Assembly: GCF_002575655.3 (NCBI RefSeq)
Contig: NC_053037.3
Span: 451,019,793 to 451,083,792, forward strand
Direction of reading: 5' to 3'
Origin: Aegilops tauschii subsp. strangulata
Lineage: Eukaryota; Streptophyta; Magnoliopsida; Poales; Poaceae
Length of the DNA: 64,000 nucleotides
Numbering within the stretch: the stretch's first letter is position 1; each line of letters begins with the position of its first letter. Positions 55,505 through 64,000 of this stretch are shown piece by piece. The position numbers were made by a program, and so were the translations under genes. The notes below the pieces were generated by a model. The model had not been told where the DNA came from. It was given only the letters and a program-made list of their open reading frames with translations, and did not search any database.

Positions 55505-56140
55505 ACATGCACGCACCTTGGTCCCGTTGCACCTTCTAACATGATTTGTTACACCTAGACGGGAGTAGTAAGTATACGAGATATGGTGGCACACTGACTT
55601 AAGTCGAATACAAGTGCCCAAAATTTGTGTGCATGTTATAATAAGGATTCACTTAAAATAGTACGTGAGCGAACAGAGGGATCAATTGGACAGTGTTCCC
55701 GAGTAGTAGCGAGATGTGTGAGGTAAGATACACCGCTGGCGCTTTTAATTTTTCTTATTAATTTGTTTGTTTCACCCTCTGACTGGTGGGACCAACGTAC
55801 TACGTGGAGAGAGGTAAGGTGACTAAGGCTGCATTATTTCTGCACCACTGTGGATAGTCTTACCACCAAAGCCACATGACACGATTATGATTGAAATCCC
55901 AATGACTCCCACACACAAAAAAAACACGGCATGCTTGTCACACAAATGCAGGAATGTATAAAAGGTTATTTCCCTCTCGTTGAACATAACGGGAGGGTTG
56001 TGTAGCTGGTTAGCCTGTTCGCTCATCAAACTTGAGGTCTCGGGTTCGATAACTACACTTGAGCATAATTTGTGCCAGGAGGATTCTTTGACTGGTAAAA
56101 ATGTTTTCTAGGGTTTGCATGCTTCACACTCTCTCTCCAG
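54952..56140. other. Intergenic stretch with a CA microsatellite
   Basis: No gene seen. (AC)15 at 55473-55502. A segment near 55270-55320 (CGTTTCGGGCGGGAAGCGCG) resembles 60980-61005, so both regions share a repeat family. Confidence 0.6.
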
Positions 56141-56152
56141 TATATATATACA
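56141..56152 (+). promoter_or_regulatory. TATA-like box of gene-like locus 2
   Basis: A TATATATATAC run lies just before two direct 64-68 bp copies of a GCTGGAGCCTC...CTCTCTCGCCCTCTCC segment that starts the leader. Confidence 0.45.
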
Positions 56153-56525
56153 CGCTGGAGCCTCAGCGCTTGTAGTTGCTCTCTTCACACTCTCTCGCCC
56201 TCTCCCGCTGGAGCCTCGGCGCTTGTAGTTGCTCTCTTCACACTCTCTCGCCCTCTCCAGATCTAAACAAGACTTCGTTGGCCTCTCTCTCCCCTCACTG
56301 CTGCTCAAAGAGCCCGCAGGATCCGTCCACCGGGAAGGGAAGGAGGCTTAACACTGTCGCCGTTGACTACCGGCGTAGCTGTTCACTTTCCACCCAGCGG
56401 CGGCGCGGGAGGGCCTCCGACCCCTTCTTCTTCGCCGTCGTCCCGTCACCCACCGAACCACGCCCCAAGAACCTTAAGGTATAAGTTACTTACTCCACAT
56501 GCATTGCTCTAGCTACATGTGTACC

Positions 56526-56760
56526 ATGAATCTAGGACGTGGTTCAAAGAGGAAAGGAGTGGGGGAAAGTAGTGGGAAAAGTTGTATCTAGCATGAATCT
56601 AGGACGTGGTTCAAAGAGGAAATGAAGGGGGAAAGTTGTATAGCATGAATCTAGGACGTGGTTCAAAGAGGAAAGGAATGGGGGAAACTTGTGGGGAAAG
56701 TTGTATCGCATAAATCTAGGATGTGGTTCAAAGAGGAAAGGAAGGGGCGAAAGTATTAGT
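56526..56760. repeat. Minisatellite in the first intron of locus 2
   Basis: ATGAATCTAGGACGTGGTTC recurs at 56526, 56593, 56645 and (changed) 56710. Units of 52-67 bp vary by a 10-13 bp AGTGGGAAAAG insert. Confidence 0.88.
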
Positions 56761-56991
56761 TCAAAAAGGAAAGGAAGGGACAAGGCTGTAGAGTTTGAGC
56801 AGGACTAGATTTGCTGCGCTCACATAGGGAAAGGTGTCTAAAGATAACAAAACTGGGACCAACACAAATATGCTCCTTGGTTGTTTGTTCTTTGTTGCAA
56901 CAGACTGTGCATGACCACAGTACATCGGTAGATGCACATGGTGCTGGTGCGTCCACTGTCCCGTGCAACTCATTAGCTGTTGTTAATCTAA

Positions 56992-57301
56992 GGCCCTGTT
57001 TGGTTAAAAACTTCCTAGTCCCTACCTGCTTGGTTCCAGGGACTAAACATGGACTAGAGGTTATTAAATGACATGCTAAAAGACCATGTTACCCCTAGTA
57101 ATGAACTAATAGAGACAAGGTGCGATGCGTGGCAGGGGCAACTGTTGGAAAAAGTCCCAAAAAGACTCCCTCGGGGTCTTCTTTCTTTAGTCCCAAATGC
57201 CCACTTTTAGTCCCTAAAAGTCCCTCCTGTTTGGTTTAGATGGGGCTGACACGGAGTTTTTTAGTCCCTACACCAAAATGTCCCTGTAAACAAACACCCT
57301 C
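56992..57301. mobile_element. Tourist-type (PIF/Harbinger) MITE
   Basis: 310 bp with ends GGCCCTGTTTGGTT and (complement) GAGGGTGTTTGTTT, flanked by TAA on both sides (56989-56991, 57302-57304). Inner ACTTTTAGTCCC repeats are typical of this group. It lies in an intron of locus 2. Confidence 0.75.
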
Positions 57302-57570
57302 TAATAATGCCGCTGGAAAATTGATGCAATGCCACAGTTAAAAGCAAATTACATGTTTAACGAAATTTAATGTTAATATAATCTCTATGTTAATATTAAT
57401 CAATGCCACCGTTTGAGAAATGCTACTGTCTTGCTTTCTTTCCCATTTAGATAAGGTAGATGCTTCTTTTTGTTGGCTTCTGTTTCATCCACCGTTATTG
57501 ACCACTAATTGTTTCCTTTGCACCTCTGTGTAAACAGGGTTATCTACTTCACCTCGTTGCCATTGTGACC

Positions 57571-57630
57571 TTTTGTTGCACTGCACAAAACACTTTTGTT
57601 TTAAGAGTGTTTTGTGCAGTTCAACCAAAA
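57571..57630 (+). ncRNA. Foldback hairpin, possible small-RNA precursor
   Basis: ACTGCACAAAACACTTTT (57580-57597) pairs with AAGAGTGTTTTGTGCAGT (57603-57620) across a 5-base loop, with one G:U pair. Imperfect pairing extends outward to 57571 and 57630. The arm includes the CTGCACAA core that recurs in neighbouring exons. The loop is short for a plant miRNA, so this is only a candidate. Confidence 0.35.
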
Positions 57631-59324
57631 TGTCACACCGACAACGTTGCTTGATTGCTTGATCTTAGTGGAACTGCACAAGAGGAGATCTTACTTCCTA
57701 TCCGTTAAGGCGAATTTGGTTCAGATCTTCTTCCTGTGAGTTGTTTGAATTCCACATCATGAGAGGTCAGTACTAGCCTTCTTTCACATGATTCTGCAGC
57801 GTGCTTTCATATGTTGTGCTCCCTAATTGACATGTCAAATCTTACATTGAAGGCGAAGCTTGTCTGTTATTGAACCAAGTGATGAAGGGGAAGAGCAAGC
57901 GGAAGAAAAACAAAAATCAACTCCCGGTGTTGTAATGAAGCACTGGAACTGTGATGACACAAGTAATGATATAGTTTTGCATCTTAATTTATTGCTATGG
58001 CTGGAATGAGCAATTGTTTTTCCACTGATTTGATGCCACTCTTAATGTAATATGTAATTATCTCTACTTGTGCAAACAGGGATCTTCTTTGAAGATACTG
58101 TATATTTTAGTGGAACTGCACAAGAAGATGTTGGAAACATTAAACTAATCGAGGAGTATATAGTAAGCATGGCCACCACCGTAGATAGCAACAGATGGTT
58201 CCGGAGAAGTGCTTCATCTTTATGCTCTACCCAATAAACCTTCTGACAAAGGTTGGTACTCGCCCACTGATTTCATCCATATGATTGAGCTTTGTCATCT
58301 CTATTGGTGTTGTGCTACTGTTTAGATACTGTCATGAAAAAGTGGTATTGTCCTTGAGAAGTGCTTCATCTGTGCTGTTTTAAATATTTCCTTTCCTTTT
58401 TTTCGAGCAAACAGGGATGCTAGCATATAGTAGTCCTCTTGTCTTTGCACAACAGGATCATCTTCCTCTGAAGAAGAATATGGAGTATGTGAAGTGACTA
58501 GTTCCGATTATGCCAGGATGAAGAAGCCCTGTCTATCTTCTCATCAGAAGGAGCAGTTGAAGGATGGTTACATTACTCCCCACAAGACCAAACTAACTTC
58601 AGCTCAGAAGGACTGACAAATCTCCATTTTTTTGCTATGATGCGCGAGTACAATGTTGTTCTAGGATTCTTTCTGGTGAGTTCCATTTTTATAAAAGTGT
58701 GCTCTACATGGACCATGTATGTGCATGTTGAAATTGTCAATTCATAGTACAGTTTGCTTTATACTAATCACTTTTTTGTATTTGTGCAAACAGGGGTGCT
58801 CAGCTTGATTTCAATGGGAACTGCACAAAATGTTCATGAATACATCGAATCATTCATTTCCACCACAAGAAAGGAGGTGCCGATAAGTTCAAGGCGTTGC
58901 AACATATAAGGGCGAAATCATACAAGCTACGCGCGAATTTGGTTGATTTTGGTGGAACTGCACAAAAAGAACAGCTGGTTTATTTAGCACGAGGTGCCAT
59001 GTCAATGTCCGAACTGATGGCAAACCCTGCCCATTCCACAATCGTAGGCATTTGATATTTTGGAATGGGACAACCTTGTCAAATTTTGCTCATTGATTTT
59101 AGCAAGACATACGTTTGACATTTTCGAATGGGACGCCCGTTGCTGTCAGCAGCGTCGATCAATTTTTTCTTTATTCTTTTGTTGTGAAGTAAATATTGCC
59201 TCTGACATGTGAGTCCCTGAGATGCATAATCATCGATTGTTTTGAATGTTCTCTATGAATTGCCAGGTCTATGTGTTTGATTGCAATGTACAGAAACGCT
59301 AAAAAGCTGCTCAAACTCTTTGTA

Positions 59325-59451
59325 CTCCTTCTGTTCCTTTTTACATCGCACATTGTGAAAGTGCATACTTTTTTGTATAAGATTGGTCAAAGTAGAGATA
59401 CTTTGACTGCAGACAAAACTTGTATGCACAACTAGAAAGGACCGGAGGGAG
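59325..59451. mobile_element. Stowaway MITE
   Basis: 127 bp, CTCCTTCTGTTCC to GGACCGGAGGGAG, flanked by TA on both sides (59323-59324, 59452-59453). Inside are CATACTTTTTTGTATAAG-like sequences. It is the clearest MITE in the window. Confidence 0.85.
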
Positions 59452-60001
59452 TACATGTGAAACTGCTGCAAACGAGGTGATCACGCTGGGAATAATGCTA
59501 GTACGTATTGTTTTGCTTGTTCATCCAATGCCAGTGATACAGGAATTCCAACTAATCAAAATAAATTCATTCATACACGGTCGGATTTCATATAAACATG
59601 CCGGATTTCATTACATTTCATACATTCTTCAACTAAAAAGGGGTGCGCTGGAGGTATAATTAATTAACCAAAGCTACCCACCTGTGTCCCGCTGAGCCGA
59701 ACAGAAGCTTCAGTGACTTAACTGCAGGTGCAATTGCGTAACAGACATGTGGCCTGTTGGGCCCACGTGTCAGTCAGCCAACTGCACCAGCAGTTAAGTA
59801 GAAGCAGCGTTCTTCTCCAGTGGAGCTCTCCCACTCCACGTCGCCGCCAAGAAGCTAACCGCCTGTCAATGGTCAACCCGCCTAGCTTGGCTTCAACCGG
59901 AGGGTAGCAGCGGTGGCCTTACTTGGACTCGAGCGGCGGCGACCTACCGTGTTCTACTCTTCCTTGTTTTTTGTGTGGCGCGGCCTTGTTGGCAGCGGGG
60001 C

Positions 60002-60290
60002 GGGGCCTCGGCAGAGCCGGCGATGTCCTCAGTCTCGTTGCTGGCGAGCGGCGCCTCAGCGGAGCGGTGGAAATCCTCCCCCACGTTGCCGGCAGGGTGG
60101 GGCCTCGGCTGAGACGGCGATGTCCTCTGCCTCGTTGTCGGCAGGGCGGGGCCTCGGCGGAGCCGGCGGTGTCCTCTGCCTCGTTGTTGGCGCCGCGGCG
60201 CCTCGGCGGAGCAGGGCCTCATCGACGCCAGTTGAGCGGGGACTCATCGGAGCCGGCATTGTCCTCTGCCTCGTCCTCGGTCTCGCGAAA
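60002..60290. repeat. About 48-bp GC-rich tandem repeat, five to six units
   Basis: Units contain GCCTCGGCGGAGCCGGCGGT and TCCTCTGCCTCGTTG with changes. The 3' end of the hypothetical gene 60219-60773 runs into the array, and its last residues (EDEAEDNAGSDES) are one translated unit. Confidence 0.85.
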
Positions 60291-60773
60291 CAGCGCCTCG
60301 CCCGCTTCATCGCCCTCTTTGCTAGCCTCTTTGTAGGCGGCCGCAGCCTTTGCCACCTGCATGCGGTACCGCCAGCACTCGAGGCGGCCCGTGCGGGCGG
60401 AGCGATACGAGTCGAGCAGCGCCTCCTGCTCCGCCCGCTCCGCGGCGATCTGCTCCTCCGCCTGTAGGTGCTCCTCGAGGAGATGGTGGGTGTAGGCGGT
60501 GTCGGCCTGCGCCTCCCGGAACCGCTCCTCACGCATCTGCCTCACCCTGTCCATATATTGGGCACGGGCCTCGCCGATGGTCATGGTGCAATGCATCGGC
60601 GAGGATGGCGCGGAGGAGGGGGTTGGTGCCGGATCTTCGACTACCATGTTCTCCATTGGGACGTCGTCGTCCTCCGGCTGCCTGCCGACCAGCCGGTCGG
60701 CAGCAATGGCTGCCATCTCCTTGTGGTCCGTCGTCCGCCCGTCCCGAAGAGCGCTGGAGCGCGAGGAAGCCAT
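60219..60773 (-). CDS. Hypothetical protein, 184 residues, coiled-coil-like
   Basis: ATG at 60773 in a good context (CCCACCATGG) opens a frame to TGA at 60219. The sequence begins MASSRSSALRDGRTTDHKEM, then has a Pro/Ser-rich part (about residues 45-60). A long charged helix follows, rich in Ala, Glu, Gln and Arg (residues 70-160, for example EEHLQAEEQIAAERAEQEAL), and then an acidic tail from the tandem repeat below it. There is no signal peptide, membrane segment or catalytic motif. A TATA box lies about 72 bp upstream. I do not recognise the family. It could be a small host gene, a captured gene in a transposon, or one exon of a longer gene. The repeat-derived C-terminus suggests the stop is recent or arbitrary. 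Confidence 0.55.
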   Translation of the reverse strand: MASSRSSALRDGRTTDHKEMAAIAADRLVGRQPEDDDVPMENMVVEDPAPTPSSAPSSPMHCTMTIGEARAQYMDRVRQMREERFREAQADTAYTHHLLEEHLQAEEQIAAERAEQEALLDSYRSARTGRLECWRYRMQVAKAAAAYKEASKEGDEAGEALFRETEDEAEDNAGSDESPLNWRR

Positions 60774-60844
60774 GGTGGGCAGTAGTGGTGTGGACAGGAG
60801 AAAGGGAACGGATGTGGATGACTGCGGCTATGGCCGGCGCACAG

Positions 60845-60852
60845 TTTATATA
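60845..60852 (-). promoter_or_regulatory. TATA box of the hypothetical gene
   Basis: TATATAAA on -, 72-79 bp before the ATG at 60773. The leader between is C-rich and without upstream ATGs. Confidence 0.6.
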
Positions 60853-61079
60853 GCAATGGTGGGCGGGCGGAGGGACGGACGTGTGGCGCCGGAGTAGCCG
60901 CCTCGGCAACCGCATATCATTAATGTGGGCGGCAGATGAACGGACGGACGACACTTGTGTCGTTTGAAGGCGGCGCTGACTGTTTCAGGCGGAAAGCGCG
61001 CGCTGGTGAGGAGATGACTTTACTTGGAGAGGATGACAATGGGGACCCATCAGGTCCATAGCCTCATGTACGCAAGTGC

Positions 61080-61930
61080 CTCCTTATTATATATATATAT
61101 AACTATAATTTATTTTGCTTCCTCCTGGTTTCCTGACATCATGGTCCCACACCATTGTCAACCTATGTAGTAGTCAATAAACGAGAGAATTGCACAAGAA
61201 GCGGCCGACAGCTGGGACCAAGCAGCTCAAGCAGTATTTGTGTTTTTGAGGTGTGAGCACTGCAGAGTTTTTTGATGTTTAGCCCAGATATTAATTTTTC
61301 TCCTCTGAACAACAACGAAAACATTGCTGCAGGTATTAACTGGGCGGGCTGTGGCCCGTCTAGCCCAGGCCAGATATCCAGCCCAGATATTAATTTTTTT
61401 CAAGCTGAAAATGGCTAGCCCAGCTATACCTTTTTTAGGAATACCCAGGCAAGGTCAAGTTGTTATTCTCCGCCCTGCTGGGCTGCAAATCTTTCCTAGG
61501 AGGGATGCATTAGGCTTAACAAGAAAATGGGCTTTAAGAAATAATAAATGGGATGTAATTATAAAAACTGGGCAGTAACTATAAAAAAATGCACCAAACA
61601 CGTGATTACTTTATAAAATATTATTTTTGGATATTGAAAATTTTAATTTCATTAATTGTTGCGAGCGCAATGTTTCGTTGGATTTTTACGTAATATAAAT
61701 TTATATTGAAATTGTATTTAATCTGACTAGAAATTTCAGGATAAAAATATTTCGGATCCCATCAAAATGTGGGAAATTTTATTGAATTCTGTTTTGAACG
61801 GTTGGTTGAAATGGGCTGTACTTTTAACAAACTATAAATGGGCTGTAGTAAATTAAATTAGAATTCAAAAATGGGCTACACATTCTTACAAATCTCAAAT
61901 GGGCTATAAGTTCTCTGCCACACACTTCTT
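61080..61930. other. Non-coding stretch with ATGGGCT repeats
   Basis: A (TA)9 run is at about 61087-61104. From 61340 to 61915 short TGGGCT/AGCCCA words recur every 20-60 bp (61390, 61410, 61529, 61811, 61840, 61871, 61900). This resembles the subterminal region of a DNA transposon, but no termini were found. Confidence 0.45.
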
Positions 61931-61934
61931 GCCT

Positions 61935-62290
61935 TACTAAGTTGACGTGTCCCCTAAAAAACAGAGTTGACGCATATGCAAGGCTTTGTCAACTTATAGT
62001 CAACAAACGGTTCTAGCAGCAGTGGCCGTTGGATGTCCATCCAACGGATGCCGTGCTTCTTCTTCAATCTCGGATATTCTAGCTTCACCCGCCCAAAAAA
62101 TTATTCCTCCCCTGACATCTGGGGCACACCGTTTCGGAAGCTGACCTGTGGGCCTACTAAGTTGACGTACCAAGGGCTTTGTCAACTTAGTCAATATAAA
62201 CAATTCTAGCTGCAATGACCGTACGATGTCCATCCAACGGCCGTCGTCCTTCTTCAACCTCTGGTCTTCTTGTTCCAGCCGCCCAAAGCA
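61935..62290. repeat. Two-copy direct repeat around GATGTCCATCCAACGG
   Basis: AGTTGACG..GGCTTTGTCAACTTA..GATGTCCATCCAACGG occurs at about 61963-62047 and again at 62160-62242, with TTCTTCAATCT/TTCTTCAACCT following each. The spacing is about 195 bp. Confidence 0.7.
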
Positions 62291-62734
62291 GCGCCGGTCG
62301 TGCCGCCTGCTCCTGCCTCCCGTGGCCGGCTGTGCTGTCGCGGAGGCCTCACCACCCCTTACTACTCCCACCGCTGGCCAGGTCATCCCTCCACTCACCC
62401 ACACCCCCTGTTATTCTGCGGCGACGGTAGCGCAGCCGAACCAGTGAACCCTCGTACTCCTCTCCGCGTGTGCATCCACTGCCGCGTCTTCCCCGGCTCC
62501 GCGTCGTCCCCTTCCTAGGCCTCGCCGTCGTGCACCGCCCTGATGCTCTCGGCGTGGCATCGTCAACGTGGTCAAGGAACGACTTCCATTGGACGTGGAC
62601 TGTACGTGGAGAGGCTGACAGCTGGATCCATGGCAGCCCCAAGGAAGTGCCTCCTTATTAGGCGCAAAATAATTATTCCTCCACCTGACAGCGGGGACCC
62701 ACCAGACGGGCCACCGGATTTCGTGAAAAAAATG

Positions 62735-63105
62735 ATTCGCCCCTGACTGCTGGGACCCACGAGCTACATCTTCGCACGCAAGGAAGTGCGTCCGAAAAAA
62801 ATAATTCGCCCCCCTAACTGCTGGGACCCACCAGCTACATCTTCGCACACAAGGAAGTGCGTCCGAAAAAAAAACGATTGGCCACCCGACTGCTGGGACC
62901 CACCAGCTACACCTTCGCACGCAAGGAAGTGCGTCCGGGCAAAAAAATTGATTCGCCCCCTGACTGCTGGGACCCTGCAGCTACACCTTCGCACGCAAGG
63001 AAGTGCGTCCGGGCAAAAAAAAACAAAACGATTCGCCCCCCTGACTGCTGGGACCAACCAGCTACATCTTCGCAGGCAAGGAAGTGCCTGACAGTCGGGA
63101 CCCAA
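62735..63105. repeat. 71-81 bp minisatellite, five units
   Basis: CTGCTGGGACCCACCAGCTA recurs at about 62748, 62819, 62891, 62965 and 63046, each followed by CTTCGCACGCAAGGAAGTGC. The A-run after GTCCG varies in length. Frames through it are repeat artefacts. Confidence 0.9.
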
Positions 63106-63164
63106 CTGGTCGAAGCGTACGTAGCGTTGTCATTCTGGTCGTGAACGTGTACGTACATACTGGT

Positions 63165-63230
63165 CAATGTAGAGGTGCGCACGTGTCGTAGTAGAGGCGC
63201 ACACGTGTCGTAGTAGAGGCGCGCACGTAG
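63165..63230. repeat. Short tandem repeat, about 26 bp, three units
   Basis: Units of GTAGAGGCGCACACGTGTCG with small changes lie between the two larger arrays. Confidence 0.75.
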
Positions 63231-63385
63231 CATGTACACGTACGTACAGCGGCCAGGGTGCAAGAAAGAAAATACGGCCACATATGTGTACATATGGGCA
63301 GGGTCTCGAACGCCTACTCGCGCATACGTACGGCCAGGGCTCGTGTACATGGCTGGGTCGGAACAGAGAAACATCGTCGTCGTCG

Positions 63386-63530
63386 TGTTCATGGGGAGGC
63401 AACGGAATGCGTCGTGTTATGGGGAGGCAACAGAATGCGTCGTGTTTATGGGGAGGCAACGGAATGCGTCATGTTCATCGGGAGGCAACGGAATGCGTCG
63501 TGTTCATGGGGAGGCAACGGAACGCGTGGG
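63386..63530. repeat. 29-bp tandem repeat, five units
   Basis: GTTCATGGGGAGGCAACGGA with changes repeats every 28-29 bp and leads into the 71-bp array. Confidence 0.88.
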
Positions 63531-63615
63531 AGCCAACCGGCTGGGTCGGAACGGAATGTGTGGTCGTGTTCATCGGGATGGCTTGGACGGAACAGGCGAT
63601 GGAAACGAGGCCTGG

Positions 63616-64000
63616 CGTACCGCAGAATGGAGGAAACGGACCTCCTATGTTCGGAACAGGGTCCTGTTGATCGGGAGGGGTGTGGCGTACCGCAAAACGG
63701 AGGAAACGGACCTCCTACGGTCGAAACGGGGGTCCTGTTGATCGGGAGGGGTGTGGCGTACCGCAAAACGGACGAAACGGACCTCCTATGGTCGAAACGG
63801 GGTCCTGTTGATCGGGAGGGGTGTGGCATACCGCAAAACGGACGAAACGGACCTCCTACGGTCAAAACGGGGGTCCTGTTGATCGGGAGGGGTGTGGCGT
63901 ACCGCAAAACGGACGAAACAGACCTCCTACGGTCGAATCGGGGGTCCTGTTCATCGGGAGGGGTGTGGCGTACCGCAAAACGGGACTCCACGGGATACTG
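63616..64000. repeat. 71-bp tandem array running off the right edge
   Basis: GTCCTGTTGATCGGGAGGGG occurs at 63661, 63732, 63802, 63873 and 63944 (70-71 bp apart), with GCGTACCGCAAAACGGACGA in each unit. The array is not finished at 64000. The - strand frame through it (63991-63446) is a repeat artefact because 71 is not a multiple of three and the peptide repeats shift. Confidence 0.9.

Larger units (their letters stand above)
56154..58970 (+). pseudogene. Gene-like locus 2 with repeated short exons
   Basis: The leader exon (about 56175-56478) ends at donor CTTAAG/GTATAAG. Further exon-like pieces follow acceptors of the form TGTAAACAG or TGCAAACAG at 57538, 58079, 58415 and 58793. Each starts GGG and most contain a CTGCACAA core. 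One stretch (57870-57955) reads acidic EGEEQAEEKQKSTPGVV and MKHWNCDD. Another (58490-58613) reads SSDYARMKKPCLSSHQKEQL to a stop; these remind me of linkers in grass B3-domain proteins. No B3 domain and no long frame are seen. It is probably a decayed gene or a spliced non-coding transcript. Confidence 0.4.

Noticed and set aside
63446..63991. 181-codon - strand frame
   Set aside because: It is generated by the 71-bp array at the window end.

Overview
The window is plant nuclear DNA from a large, repeat-rich grass genome. It most likely comes from a wheat or other Triticeae species. The reasons are BARE1/WIS/Angela-type Copia solo LTRs, Tat-lineage Ty3/gypsy elements with a spliced antisense gene, a LARD-like element with LTRs over 4 kb, a CACTA element with GGCCC-rich subterminal repeats, and Stowaway and Tourist MITEs. 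All family names come from recognition, not from a search. I see no intact ordinary host gene, rRNA, tRNA or CRISPR array.

Positions 1-41107 form one nest of LTR retrotransposons that can be taken apart from LTR ends, target-site duplications (TSDs) and interrupted reading frames. The outermost element, F (Tat-type, + strand), shows only its 3' part at 39050-41107. Element D (gypsy, - strand, 5' LTR 37888-39049) is inserted in F. D is split by three later insertions. Element A (Tat-type, + strand, 1-13493) sits just after D's protease/RT junction. Element B (Tat-type, - strand, 14970-29271) sits in D's gag. Element E (non-autonomous, + strand, 30367-37440, TSD CACGC) sits in D's gag N-terminus. 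B holds a Copia solo LTR (18159-19894, TSD GAAGC) and a LARD-like fragment C (about 20993-26999), and has lost its pol. The nest is therefore four levels deep: F, D, B, then solo LTR and C.

A is nearly complete: gag, protease, RT, RNase H, a second plant-type RNase H and integrase on +, and a six-exon antisense gene on - with its own TATA box. Similar antisense genes are seen in B and F. Almost every stop codon that breaks these proteins is TAG where CAG (Gln) looks ancestral, which fits decay at methylated CHG sites.

From 41108 a CACTA element (gene on - strand) interrupts F's 3' LTR. It has a palindromic end, a dense GGCCCA/GGCCCG subterminal array and an ORF1-like gene with a tandemly amplified acidic exon. 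Its right end is not resolved (about 48.3 kb).

Positions 48.5-64 kb are mostly non-coding. They contain two related, gene-like multi-exon loci (51.66-54.0 and 56.14-58.97 kb), the first broken by a second Copia solo LTR (51997-53720, TSD CCCAC). They also hold several MITEs, one split by a Helitron-like end, a hairpin whose arm matches a motif in nearby exons, and a TATA-driven hypothetical gene (60219-60773, -). The end is a series of tandem minisatellites running off the right edge.
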